Shown piece after piece: positions 47,241 to 57,270 of a DNA stretch of 64,000 bases. The notes beneath the pieces are model-generated. The model had not been told where the DNA came from. It did not search any database and saw only the letters and a list, made by a program, of their open reading frames with translations. The translations under genes were made by a program, and so were the position numbers. The stretch is from Idiomarina sp. X4 (GTDB lineage: Bacteria > Pseudomonadota > Gammaproteobacteria > Enterobacterales > Alteromonadaceae): contig NZ_CP025000.1 of the NCBI RefSeq assembly GCF_002808045.1, positions 744,001 to 808,000 on the forward strand, read 5' to 3'. The first letter of the stretch is position 1, and each line of letters begins with the position of its first letter.

Positions 47241-48091
47241 TCCTCGTCCTCATAAATCGGCTGTTGCTTACTTTCGCTTGGCCACAATAATAAGACATTT
47301 CGCACTCTGTCTAAGGCGCTTACTGGATCGGCGAACACTGTAGCGAACGGCAGTGACTCATCCCTCACTATGCTGGCAATACGTGCGACAGGATACCCTT
47401 CAGGAAACACATCACCCAGACCGGACGACATCAGCAGGTCGCCTTCTCGCAACTCTGTGCTGTGCGGAATGAACATAAGCTCTAAACGACCAATATCCCC
47501 TGTACCCTGGGCTAACACTCGAATGTCGTTTCTTTCTGAGCGCAGAGAAATAGCATGACTTTGGTCGGAAATAAGTAGCACTCGCGCGGTACTCCCTCCA
47601 ACGTCCTGGACTTGTCCAATGATCCCGCTGCTATCTAATACCGGCTGACCTTCGTACACACCGCTTAAGGTTCCCTTATTAATCACCAACTGTTGCGAAA
47701 ATGGCTCAGACGCAACGGCTATCACCTCGGCAACCATTCTTCGGGCAGACTCGCGTGCGTCCGAACCGAGTAACTCTCTAAGGCGGCGGTTTTCGTTTTT
47801 CAGGAATTGTAATTGCTGCTGCTGCCCCTGAAGCATGAGTATTCGTTGTTTTAACGCTTGGTTTTCCTCACTTAACTGCTCCGTGGTTTTTACCGACTCC
47901 GAAAAGTTATCCAATAACTGTTCGGGCAATATGGCTAAATACTGAACAGGCGCAACGAGTGAGTTAAGAAACACGCGAACAGGCTGCATGGCTTGCAACC
48001 GGTGATCAATAAATATGAGCAGAAACGAACAGGCTAGTGCGAGCACTAGCCTGGAGAGTAAAGACGGGCCGCGGACAAACAGCGTTTTCAT
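47237..48091 (-). CDS. mreC: Rod shape-determining protein MreC
   Basis: Bitopic protein (284 residues): one membrane helix near residues 12-30, a periplasmic coiled coil (about 65-105) and a beta-barrel domain containing NKGTLSGVYEGQPVLDSSGIIGQV. It scaffolds the elongasome and activates PBP2. It follows mreB by 3 bases. Confidence 0.96.
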   Translation of the reverse strand: MKTLFVRGPSLLSRLVLALACSFLLIFIDHRLQAMQPVRVFLNSLVAPVQYLAILPEQLLDNFSESVKTTEQLSEENQALKQRILMLQGQQQQLQFLKNENRRLRELLGSDARESARRMVAEVIAVASEPFSQQLVINKGTLSGVYEGQPVLDSSGIIGQVQDVGGSTARVLLISDQSHAISLRSERNDIRVLAQGTGDIGRLELMFIPHSTELREGDLLMSSGLGDVFPEGYPVARIASIVRDESLPFATVFADPVSALDRVRNVLLLWPSESKQQPIYEDEE

Positions 48092-48094
48092 GAT

Positions 48095-49156
<1,062 letters not shown>

Positions 49157-49183
49157 TTATAAAGCTAACAGAGTGACAGCAAA

Positions 49184-49209
49184 GAGCACAGTAAGTACTT
49201 ACTGCGCTC
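49184..49209 (-). terminator. Near-perfect 26-bp palindrome at the end of the SUMF1/PEGA gene
   Basis: The 13-base arms (GAGCACAGTAAGT and ACTTACTGCGCTC) match at 12 of 13 positions and cover the stop codon (49199-49201). On the minus strand it is followed by TTTGCTG. It could be a weak terminator or a binding site upstream of mreB. Confidence 0.45.
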
Positions 49210-51058
49210 TTACAACACGGAATCCAATGTAGTTAGAGTTAAAATCTGCCGGAAGTTCCATTTTTGTCGAAACTCGGGCAAGACTTGGTGTAAAGTTCCA
49301 CGCACCGCCTTTAACAACAACACCGTTGTCAGTTTGCGCCCATTCCCAGACGTTACCAACGGTATCAAATAGTCCCCAAGGGTTACGGTGAAAACTTGCC
49401 ACTGGCGCAGGCCGTTGATTCGACCAGTCTGAACCACAGTTACGGCAATTTGCCTTGCCAAAACCGACATCGTTCCCCCACCAGAAGTCGGTTTCCGTTC
49501 CGGCACGAGCAGCATATTCCCATTCTGCCTCGGTCGGGACGCTGTACTTAAATCCACTTTTTGCTGTCAACCAATCAGCATAAGCCTTCGCATCGTTATA
49601 GCTTACGCATACAACAGGCGAATTATCAGATTGTTTATAGCCAGGATTCTTCCAGCTAAGTTTTTCGTTGAACTCCGGACGACCATTCTTAAGTATTGCA
49701 CAGGTTCCGCGCTTCTCTGCGTCGGTTACATAGGCAGTGTCTTCAACGAAGTCTCTAAAATGCTTAACCGTGATTTCAGTATCAGTAATACCGAGTGCGT
49801 TCGGTATTTCGCGAGTTTCAGCTGGTCGTTCATTCGGCAAGCCATTACCAACCAAGTCGCCCATTTTGAACTTTCCCGCCGGGACGACAACAAGCTCCGG
49901 GCCTCTAACATCGCGATATAAGATATCCTGAATTTTCTCGCCACGAGTAAATGAATACTCAGATTTTTCCAGATCCGCTCGAATCGACATAGCATCCTTC
50001 AGGCGAATTTTTTCTGCATAGGCTGAATAGCCATACTTCAGGACTTCGACTTCATGCTCGCCACCTGGCAACATCACTTCGATAGGTGTCGAGCCATAAC
50101 TAACACCATCAATGATAACTTCATCGTCGTAAACGTTTGAACGTATTGTTAACGGGTGCATGACGGAGCTATCAACCGTTTCTTCATCACCCGCCTGCAA
50201 CTCCCCCGGCCTTTGTTCCGTTGCGCAATAACGCATATCAACGTCAAGTAATGTACAGGCTTGGCTTTGTGGTAACTGTCCACGAAGCTCTACTGCCAGT
50301 TTAACGCCGTAGTTACCTGCACCGCTAAAGCCGTTGCTGATTGTCTTAGAGCCTAGAATTTGAACGTTCGGGCTGGCTTTTTCCAGATTTTCACGCGCCA
50401 GCGACGACTCGCTTAAGCTTGTCAGAATCTCGTCAAGATACTGCTTAGACGCTTTCTGTTTTGCCATCAACTTGCCGCGGTTTTCACACTGACCCAAAGT
50501 TTCATTTCGGTCACAGCTAATCGACTGGCTAACTTCCAGTTCGCCTGAGCGGTTAAACTCATTTTCAAGACGGTCAACACGAGCAATGTTGCGCTGCTCT
50601 TTCAACGTTTCAATTTCGTTAATCAAGCTGTGCTTGCTGACTCGAGCCTCTTCAACTTCTTTAGACTTTTGGTTCACCAAGCTGACTTGTTGTTTGATGT
50701 CTTCTTTATTTTGCTGGTGAGCCATAACCGCTTGCTTGTAGGCTTCCTGAGCCCCAGCAATATCAATGGTAGGATCTTCCACTAAGCGTTGATAGCGGTC
50801 ATTCATTTCCGCCAGTGCAGACTCTCTTTTCTCTTCTAATTCCTGGTTACGTTCACGTAGGGACTGAAGCTTTTCTCTAAGCTCTCGCTCCTCCTGCTGT
50901 AACGTATTAACCGTCGTAGAAAAGTTATCAAACTCACTCTCTAAGTTTGTAATTTGATTTGTAATTTCTTCGACGGTCATCTCTTGCTGAGCAAGAGCCG
51001 TCGAGGCGAGAGTCAATGTAGAGGCCATAATTAAGGCCAGTCGAGCCAATCGCATCAT
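49199..51058 (-). CDS. Secreted coiled-coil/PEGA/SUMF1-fold protein of unknown function
   Basis: Predicted periplasmic protein (619 residues) with a signal peptide (ending about STALA-QQ), a long coiled coil (about residues 25-190, Glu/Gln-rich), a mixed region with several Cys, a PEGA domain (DEVIIDGVSYGSTPIEVMLPGGEHEVEV) and a C-terminal sulfatase-modifying-factor fold (VPAGKFKMGD, VPTEAEWEYAARAG, DTVGNVWEW, GGAWN, GFRVV). The reactive Cys pair of formylglycine-generating enzymes in the C-terminal segment is missing, so catalysis is unlikely. ATGs at 51058 and 51055 both fit; an earlier TTG-type start (51088) would spoil the signal peptide. Neighbours mreB and mshQ suggest a cell-surface role only by position. 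Confidence 0.85.
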   Translation of the reverse strand: MMRLARLALIMASTLTLASTALAQQEMTVEEITNQITNLESEFDNFSTTVNTLQQEERELREKLQSLRERNQELEEKRESALAEMNDRYQRLVEDPTIDIAGAQEAYKQAVMAHQQNKEDIKQQVSLVNQKSKEVEEARVSKHSLINEIETLKEQRNIARVDRLENEFNRSGELEVSQSISCDRNETLGQCENRGKLMAKQKASKQYLDEILTSLSESSLARENLEKASPNVQILGSKTISNGFSGAGNYGVKLAVELRGQLPQSQACTLLDVDMRYCATEQRPGELQAGDEETVDSSVMHPLTIRSNVYDDEVIIDGVSYGSTPIEVMLPGGEHEVEVLKYGYSAYAEKIRLKDAMSIRADLEKSEYSFTRGEKIQDILYRDVRGPELVVVPAGKFKMGDLVGNGLPNERPAETREIPNALGITDTEITVKHFRDFVEDTAYVTDAEKRGTCAILKNGRPEFNEKLSWKNPGYKQSDNSPVVCVSYNDAKAYADWLTAKSGFKYSVPTEAEWEYAARAGTETDFWWGNDVGFGKANCRNCGSDWSNQRPAPVASFHRNPWGLFDTVGNVWEWAQTDNGVVVKGGAWNFTPSLARVSTKMELPADFNSNYIGFRVVRAQ

Positions 51059-51126
51059 GTTTCCATTCCAAGCTTGAAAAAATAACAAAGCGGCGTAAAA
51101 GCCAAAGCCGTCATCGCGCTATCGTT

Positions 51127-51153
51127 ATTGTAATAATAATGAACGTTCGTCAA
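51127..51153 (-). promoter_or_regulatory. Possible promoter for the SUMF1/PEGA gene
   Basis: On the minus strand TTGACG (51148-51153) and TACAAT (51127-51132) are spaced by 15 bp, somewhat short. It is the best candidate in the 197-base gap between mshQ and this gene; the rest of the gap holds no other feature I can name. Confidence 0.3.
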
Positions 51154-51255
51154 CGTCGCGCATTTTTTGTTTAAACTCTGCTTTATGCTATTTGCTTGTT
51201 AACAAAAGAGCAAGAGGCATTGTCACCGAATTGTCGATTATTCGTTAAATGAATA

Positions 51256-54200
51256 CTACCATCCTAACTCACGCCAGTAAATCTGGCGATCTCGCCCACG
51301 GTAAATACCAAAGGTGCCTTCGGCTTGAGGGTTGTCATCATAGGCGCCATTTCCCGACCAGTCATATTGCAAGTAAGCAGGTACTTCTACCTCAAAACCA
51401 AACGAATAAGGTTCGTCATCTCCCGAGGATACCCACCGGAATAACTCATTAATATCTTTATCCGGCGAGCTTAACAAACCGTTAGTCAGTTGCACGTTAA
51501 CCGGTTCAGGCTCCAGACTTGCCATTGACTCATCAATCAGATTGACCGCATCTCTCTCAATAGCCGTGCAGTCATCACCGTCATTTACAAAAAACTCGCC
51601 GCTTTCCCAATATTCCACTGCGCCGGCAATTGGCATCACATCATCCATTGCCGCATAGGTGTCCTGAAGACTGAAACGACCATAGTAAAGGTTTGCCGTA
51701 TCTAACTCCGCAGCTCCCGGAGAAATCGGTAGAACACTATTTTGAAGCGTTGAGTAAAAATTATCATCTTCCTGGTCGTCAAGTTGCCAGCCCAGAATGT
51801 AATCTCTGAACGGTCCATCGGGTTGTCCCGAACTTAAACGGGAAACCGTTACTGAAGCACTTCCGGTAAACTGGCCGACGCCATCAGTCCATTCCCAAAC
51901 CCCGTCATAACTGACGTTATGATTGGCGAGTTGATTTTCAGATGAATCATAGGCGTAGAATAGCGGCGTCGCTTTTGCTAACGCTCCGGTATAATTTAGA
52001 GTCAGATCTCCTGCGGCATTAACCGCTTGCGCTGACAGAACGATAGGCTGAGCCTGCCCCATGTAGTAAGAATCAGTGCAGGCTCCATAGAATTCAGCAG
52101 TTAAAGGCTCAAACTCGTAGGGAATAAATCGCCCGATAATATGTTCGGTTGTAACAGGACCAGCACCTAAGTAGTTGGCGTCCGCTACTTTCGCGGTAAC
52201 TTTCGCACTGCCCACTTCAGAGTATGAAATTGAATCATTTTCAAAACGTATGTTTCCAACACTCTGAGCGCTGAAACTAGCGTTGTTATCGAGTTGGCCA
52301 TTCACTTCAGCAGGCGCGACAGCGTCAACCGTCACCGCCAAGTCCAGTGACTCCTGCGGTGTTTCACGCCCAAAATTTGGCGTGACCTGATCATCTGAAT
52401 TTAATGCCTGCAATGCCACAAAGAATGGCTCTCCGGCTTTCGCTAGAATGTCACCACTATAAGTGCTCGCCGTATCCATACCGATGCTTGCCGGCTTGTA
52501 AACAAACTCATTGGACACGCCTTCAATCACTTTACCGTTCGGTAGCTGCGCTTTCGCCCTTAAGCTTACTTTACCCGCGTCGCCGTACTGAACTTCTAAC
52601 GCTTGCTGGCCAGCCTGAAAATTAGTGGTTACTGGAGTCCAACCGGTAAAGCTACCTGAACCGTCTTCCTGAAGCTCGTTAATAAGCTGCTGCTCAATAG
52701 ACATTTGCGCATACGGAAACTCACTAAAATCACTGCAGCTCCCAGGGTTAAAGCAATGCATCCCCATGTCTACCTGGGTAATTTGTTCGGCAATCACCTC
52801 ACACGCCCGCGTGATGTCGTTCGTCCGTACAACCGACAAGTTAGTAAGAAAGCTATCACCTGCTGTTTGCGTGCCGATAGAATCAAATTTGAGGCCAGTA
52901 TCATTGAAGGCAATAGAACAATTTGCATCAAAGTCTCCATTCACATAGCACTGGGATGGATTCAGCGCTCCCGGCATGGTTTGTATGTCGTCTATTGCAA
53001 GCGTATAAGTGCCCGCTTCAGTTTGACTTAGCTGCGTGGTTGCTAATGGCGACGCTGAGACCGGGTTTTGGCTCCAGTCACCAGCACTTTCTGATAAAAA
53101 CACGGAACTGGAAACTGAAGCGTAACTTGAGCAGGACGCGTCAGCGCACGCTTCAACGGTTACGTCTGCCGCTTCGCAGGTCAGTACCGGACTTGTGTAC
53201 GATAGACGATAGTGGTGAGGCGCTGTTACAGGTGGTTCAACATCTCCCGCATTACAAAAGCTACCGCCGTCGAGTGGCTCTGCCGGTGAACGATACTCAA
53301 TGCTAGGCGCAAAAAAGCCAAAGAAACCATAAGCCGATGCTTGTCCATCAAGACTTAAGCCACCTTCGATGCTACTTCTATTCCACCACCAAAAGCTTCG
53401 CTCAAAAAACAAATTTCCGCTTACGTATATGAACCCGTTAATCTCGACATCTCTTTCTAAATATAAGTCTCCAGTAACTATCAAGATAAGTTCATTCGCC
53501 TCACCCGCCATATTAATTCGACGCCCAGACTGAATGGTTAGGTCGCCATCGATATAAACTCTGGAGGTTTGTCCGTTCGTCGAGTAGTCCTCGCCAACAT
53601 CACCAAAGTCACCAACACGCAAGTAATCTGTTGGTTGTAAAATCTCAGGTAACTGAGAGTTAAGCTCTCGGTCAGGTAAATCAAAGGGAAGCGGCACATC
53701 GTTTAACGGACTAAACGCTTGCGGCCAAACGTCAGAACACTGCGGACGAGCGTAAGCGCATGGTCGTGTTTTATAGTACAAAATTGCAGCGGTTGTTGTA
53801 GTAAAGACGCCATTACTGACATAAACCTCATCAATTTCGCCCCGAAAACTGTTCTGAGGGCCACTTTGACCGCCAATATAGAGGGTGGGTTGCACGCTAT
53901 CATTCAGCTTCGTATCACCGCCATACGAGTTCGTATCAATCAATTCTCCATCAATATAGATATACAGAACGTTGTTATCGGAATTATAACTGGCCGCTAA
54001 ATGATGCCACTCATCGTCAAATAAGCTCTCACTGCCATTATTGGTGTTACCGGCTTCAATCGTCAGTAAGTCACCGTTATTTTTACGGACTTCAAAATAC
54101 AAGCCACCGCCATCGGAGTCATCTTGCCGGTAGACCTCAAATCGCCCCGCAGCGGTTTCCGTTGTTCCCTCACCCAGCAGTAACATCGTTTGATAACTGT

Positions 54201-55059
54201 CATTGGGGTTCTGGAGCTCAGCAGCACCTTTAAACCAAAACGCAACCGACACCGTGTTTGAGCTAATCGCTTCGTTGACATTAGGTACCCGAACTCGGTT
54301 ACTACCGTCAAAACGACCATAACGACAGGTGCTATCGCCATTGAATTCGAGGGCGGGGTTAAAGCCGGACGTGAATGCGTTACTGATTGCAGTGCCGTTG
54401 TAACCGTAACCGGATGAATCAATAACCTCTCCGGCAACACCACTCCAGCTCAACTCATCGAAATGCCAGTAACCAATGGTCTCAGGGAGTGTTTGCGAAC
54501 AGTCGCCCACATTACCGGGCGTATTACAGGTTTCGCCATTGATGGATCCACCGTTGTTATTAATTACCGGCGCGTTGACGTCACCATTCACTGTACTGTC
54601 AGCACCGATAGTCACGGTTCCTGATGCGCTGAGATCACCGTCCACAGTAACGTCATCACCTAAGGTAATATTACCGTTGGAACTGATATCTCCGGTCACC
54701 GTTGTTCCATCACTGATAACAACATCGCCATCACTATCAAACGACGCATTGACCGAACTGTTCGATCCGATAGTGGTTTGCCCTCCGGACAGAAACTGCA
54801 TGTCGAGCGAAGGACCTTTACTGTTTATGGTGACACCCTCACCAAAGTCGACCGCTTCAACAATAATGACCACGCCTTCGTTACCGGTAACTTCGATTTG
54901 ATCGCCGCTGTTAAGGGTTAAGGTGCCACAGGTGTATGTTGTCCCGCTTTGTGTGCAGCCTGGTAAGCTTTGGTTTGGTAAGTTGTATTTTTTAGCTTCA
55001 ACCACAAAAGTAGTTAATAAGCTAAGTAAAAAGATAAGCAACAGGGCGTAGCGCTTCAT
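51256..55059 (-). CDS. mshQ: MSHA biogenesis protein MshQ (LamG and DUF6701 domains)
   Basis: Large secreted protein (1267 residues) at the 3' end of the MSHA cluster. A signal peptide (about 1-22) is followed by four 18-residue beta-helix-like repeats (about 95-166), a concanavalin/LamG-like domain (about 205-435), a second beta-rich stretch (about 485-580) and the MshQ-type C-terminal region (about 650-1267) ending in GTFGIYRGRDRQIYWRELGW. Many Cys and acidic residues fit an exported protein. MshQ is thought to be an accessory surface or tip protein; its role is not settled. Confidence 0.9.
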   Translation of the reverse strand: MKRYALLLIFLLSLLTTFVVEAKKYNLPNQSLPGCTQSGTTYTCGTLTLNSGDQIEVTGNEGVVIIVEAVDFGEGVTINSKGPSLDMQFLSGGQTTIGSNSSVNASFDSDGDVVISDGTTVTGDISSNGNITLGDDVTVDGDLSASGTVTIGADSTVNGDVNAPVINNNGGSINGETCNTPGNVGDCSQTLPETIGYWHFDELSWSGVAGEVIDSSGYGYNGTAISNAFTSGFNPALEFNGDSTCRYGRFDGSNRVRVPNVNEAISSNTVSVAFWFKGAAELQNPNDSYQTMLLLGEGTTETAAGRFEVYRQDDSDGGGLYFEVRKNNGDLLTIEAGNTNNGSESLFDDEWHHLAASYNSDNNVLYIYIDGELIDTNSYGGDTKLNDSVQPTLYIGGQSGPQNSFRGEIDEVYVSNGVFTTTTAAILYYKTRPCAYARPQCSDVWPQAFSPLNDVPLPFDLPDRELNSQLPEILQPTDYLRVGDFGDVGEDYSTNGQTSRVYIDGDLTIQSGRRINMAGEANELILIVTGDLYLERDVEINGFIYVSGNLFFERSFWWWNRSSIEGGLSLDGQASAYGFFGFFAPSIEYRSPAEPLDGGSFCNAGDVEPPVTAPHHYRLSYTSPVLTCEAADVTVEACADASCSSYASVSSSVFLSESAGDWSQNPVSASPLATTQLSQTEAGTYTLAIDDIQTMPGALNPSQCYVNGDFDANCSIAFNDTGLKFDSIGTQTAGDSFLTNLSVVRTNDITRACEVIAEQITQVDMGMHCFNPGSCSDFSEFPYAQMSIEQQLINELQEDGSGSFTGWTPVTTNFQAGQQALEVQYGDAGKVSLRAKAQLPNGKVIEGVSNEFVYKPASIGMDTASTYSGDILAKAGEPFFVALQALNSDDQVTPNFGRETPQESLDLAVTVDAVAPAEVNGQLDNNASFSAQSVGNIRFENDSISYSEVGSAKVTAKVADANYLGAGPVTTEHIIGRFIPYEFEPLTAEFYGACTDSYYMGQAQPIVLSAQAVNAAGDLTLNYTGALAKATPLFYAYDSSENQLANHNVSYDGVWEWTDGVGQFTGSASVTVSRLSSGQPDGPFRDYILGWQLDDQEDDNFYSTLQNSVLPISPGAAELDTANLYYGRFSLQDTYAAMDDVMPIAGAVEYWESGEFFVNDGDDCTAIERDAVNLIDESMASLEPEPVNVQLTNGLLSSPDKDINELFRWVSSGDDEPYSFGFEVEVPAYLQYDWSGNGAYDDNPQAEGTFGIYRGRDRQIYWRELGW
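54562..54777 (-). repeat. Four 18-residue repeats within MshQ
   Basis: Residues about 95-166 contain four tandem 18-residue units each starting TTIG, VVIS, ITLG or VTIG and continuing with a TVxGD-like strand. The pattern suggests a right-handed beta-helix, as in bactofilin-like or adhesin stalks. Confidence 0.6.
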
Positions 55060-55060
55060 A

Positions 55061-55507
55061 TCAGTTCTCCACCCGCGTCTCTATTTGCAGCTCTCGCGAG
55101 GCTCGCTGTTCACCCGCCTCGCATAAAGCGCTCGAGGTGATGACGATATGAGTATATGTTGTACTCGACTCATCGGTATATTCAGTACTGCTACAGCTAA
55201 TATCCGCGCTGCACTGCTCAAGACTCTGATTGCCAGCAAAGGTGTACTCAGTCGCATCAACACCGCAACTGGTATCAGGAGCACTGCCTAAAGGATAAAC
55301 CGTCATCATCGCTTGCTCCAAACCTGACTGCGCAGCCAAATAACTGCGTGCACCGAGCACTTCGATGACCACGCTCTCAGAAGAGGTTCTCAGTAAACTG
55401 GCCAGTGCCGCAACCAATCCTCCAAGCACGACAATCACAAACACCGCGATAACCAGGGTGTTGCCTCGTTGTGTCTTTATTGGCTTAGAAAGTCTGTTAT
55501 GGCGCAT
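55061..55507 (-). CDS. mshP: MSHA biogenesis protein MshP
   Basis: Minor pilin-like protein (148 residues) with an N-terminal hydrophobic helix (QRGNTLVIAVFVIVVLGGLVAALASLL, about residues 13-39) but no FTLIE motif, resembling PilX-type subunits. A longer frame reaches 55618 inside mshO; ATG 55507 has GAGGTG upstream and overlaps the mshO stop by 11 bases. Five or more Cys lie in the C-terminal half. Confidence 0.85.
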   Translation of the reverse strand: MRHNRLSKPIKTQRGNTLVIAVFVIVVLGGLVAALASLLRTSSESVVIEVLGARSYLAAQSGLEQAMMTVYPLGSAPDTSCGVDATEYTFAGNQSLEQCSADISCSSTEYTDESSTTYTHIVITSSALCEAGEQRASRELQIETRVEN

Positions 55508-56282
55508 TGGGAATGTGCACCTCGCGATAATAGAAAACCTGCTCTTCCGCATTGTCACCAAACTGAAGCTGAATGGTGACAATATTGTTACTTTGCTGGT
55601 TATTCGCCGAGACGTCAAAAGGTTCGTCTGAGCTCACCCCTGTTGCCATCAAGTCTCCGCTGGTCCACTCCGTTTGCGCCTGACTCCATCCATAGCCACT
55701 GATTCTAAACAGACTTCCCACGCTTAGGCAAAAACTTACTGGCGTGCTGCCAATGTAGGCTCTTTTTAACGGGGACTCTTTTGCAAACTCGCTCCCTTCT
55801 TCTAATGGCAAGTTATTATCCACACTGGTAGAAGAGTAAGCCCCGTCAATATTAGCGTAACGCTGTGGAGTATCCGCATAGATATAATTAGGCCGTGTCG
55901 CATATATAAAGACACGCTCTGTACCGTCGAGCCCCCAGTCAATATTGGTAGCGTCTGGACTTCCTGCAAAAGTAACCAACGTCATTTCATTCGATGAATC
56001 GGGTCGAATCGGTGTGTCGTAGTAGGCTCCCACCACTTTCGCGGGAACAAACTCAATACACTCACCACTCACACGGACACTATTTGGAACCGCGCCGCGT
56101 ATTTCCCGGGTCAGTCGTTCAATAGCAAAGCGGCTTTTCTCAATAGTTTGTAAACGTTCAGAGCCGGAGCTAAACATTTGTGCACCAATGCCCACAAACT
56201 GGAAACTAAAACCCGCAACGATTGCCAGCAAAACAATAACAATAATAAGTTCGATTAAGGTAAAACCTCGTTGCGGACTCAT
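55497..56282 (-). CDS. mshO: MSHA minor pilin MshO
   Basis: Type IV minor pilin (261 residues) with a prepilin peptidase site PQRG-FTLIELIIVIVLLAIV near the N-terminus. It resembles PilW-like subunits that initiate assembly. The ATG at 56282 has AGGGGA upstream and overlaps the mshD stop; upstream in-frame TTG and GTG codons are less likely. Between mshD and mshP as in Vibrio. Confidence 0.92.
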   Translation of the reverse strand: MSPQRGFTLIELIIVIVLLAIVAGFSFQFVGIGAQMFSSGSERLQTIEKSRFAIERLTREIRGAVPNSVRVSGECIEFVPAKVVGAYYDTPIRPDSSNEMTLVTFAGSPDATNIDWGLDGTERVFIYATRPNYIYADTPQRYANIDGAYSSTSVDNNLPLEEGSEFAKESPLKRAYIGSTPVSFCLSVGSLFRISGYGWSQAQTEWTSGDLMATGVSSDEPFDVSANNQQSNNIVTIQLQFGDNAEEQVFYYREVHIPNAP

Positions 56283-56800
56283 CACCAATTCCCCTTAACG
56301 GAGCTGAACTCAATACTTTCGTCTTGTGGTGTTGTAACGGTGACTGTAATTCTCTTCAACTTATTCGCTTCTTTTTCAGCAACGCATACCAGGGCTTCAA
56401 AGCCATTATAACGGTTAGGTGATGAGCCACTGAGCTGTGCGCCGTTAAGCTTCAAACCATTGTAGTCGTCGACATCATCAAATTGAGAGCGCTGAGCTTC
56501 TTCTGCATTGGGCGTGCTTCCGTCACCGGGACATGGCACCGGTGTTGTGCAGCTCCCCGAGCCTTCAGAGCAACGGACATACTGGTTTCCAACATTGGAG
56601 TTCTCATCGAAACGGCGCGCCATTATTTCATTCATTAGGCTTTGCCCAACTTCAGTCGCTCTTACCTGTTGCCAGGGGTCAACACTTTGCCGAAACAGTT
56701 GACCTAACCCTGCGGTAACGACTAACGTCACAATAGCAATAACCACAATGCCCGCTATGAGCTCTATAAGCGTAAACCCGCCTTCTTGTTTATAGCGCAT
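56282..56800 (-). CDS. mshD: MSHA minor pilin MshD
   Basis: Type IV minor pilin (172 residues) with the leader QEGG-FTLIELIAGIVVIAIVTLVV. A downstream pseudopilin-like domain has several Cys. The ATG at 56800 lies behind GAGGG and overlaps the mshC stop by 11 bases; the TTG at 56803 is an alternative. It lies between mshC and mshO. Confidence 0.92.
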   Translation of the reverse strand: MRYKQEGGFTLIELIAGIVVIAIVTLVVTAGLGQLFRQSVDPWQQVRATEVGQSLMNEIMARRFDENSNVGNQYVRCSEGSGSCTTPVPCPGDGSTPNAEEAQRSQFDDVDDYNGLKLNGAQLSGSSPNRYNGFEALVCVAEKEANKLKRITVTVTTPQDESIEFSSVKGNW

Positions 56801-57215
56801 CAATAAAGCCCTCTTTATTAATGCTGATAGTGCGGCTAACGCCTGAGCCTTCAGTAATGATTACCGCACAGCCACCAGCACAATCATCAGTTGGCTGCCC
56901 CAACGCATTGAAGCCTATTGTTATGTCTGCAGGCGAAAACGTGATGTCATCTAAGTTACTCAGCTGAAGATTATTGTCATCGCTGTACGGAGGGTTACCC
57001 AAAGTGCTTTCTGTCACAGAGACGCTATAGTCGTTCACCGTATCTTGCATCGCCTGCTGTTGAACAGCTCGCAAAATGCTCATCGCTTGTAGACGTGTAG
57101 TTTGGCTTTTCGTACCGGAATCACTAATAAAAATGGGGCTGGCAGATACGGCTAGGATACCGATAATAACCAGTATGATAATGAGCTCTATGAGGGTGAA
57201 GCCTTGGGACTTCAT
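56790..57215 (-). CDS. mshC: MSHA minor pilin MshC
   Basis: Type IV minor pilin (141 residues) with leader KSQG-FTLIELIIILVIIGILAV and a short globular domain containing CAGGC. It follows mshA after 55 bases that contain a strong hairpin. Family order and prepilin leader make the call firm. Confidence 0.92.
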   Translation of the reverse strand: MKSQGFTLIELIIILVIIGILAVSASPIFISDSGTKSQTTRLQAMSILRAVQQQAMQDTVNDYSVSVTESTLGNPPYSDDNNLQLSNLDDITFSPADITIGFNALGQPTDDCAGGCAVIITEGSGVSRTISINKEGFIDAL

Positions 57216-57233
57216 AGTTGGCCTTTAGGGGAA

Positions 57234-57258
57234 AGCTCGCAGCAACTAGCTGCGAGCT
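57234..57258 (-). terminator. Hairpin between mshA and mshC
   Basis: A 10-bp inverted repeat AGCTCGCAGC/GCTGCGAGCT with a 5-base loop begins 12 bases after the mshA stop. On the minus strand it is followed by TTTCCCC, not a strong T run, so it may attenuate transcription or protect the mshA 3' end. Confidence 0.55.
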
Positions 57259-57270
57259 CCTAAGATCGAA

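Noticed and set aside
49199..51058. Active formylglycine-generating enzyme or sulfatase maturation system
   Set aside because: The fold is there, but the catalytic Cys pair in the C-terminal segment is missing and no sulfatase gene is nearby.
51059..51255. Small RNA or small gene in the mshQ/SUMF1 gap
   Set aside because: Only a possible promoter and scattered short repeats are visible; the 67-residue plus frame starting at 51249 is antisense to mshQ.
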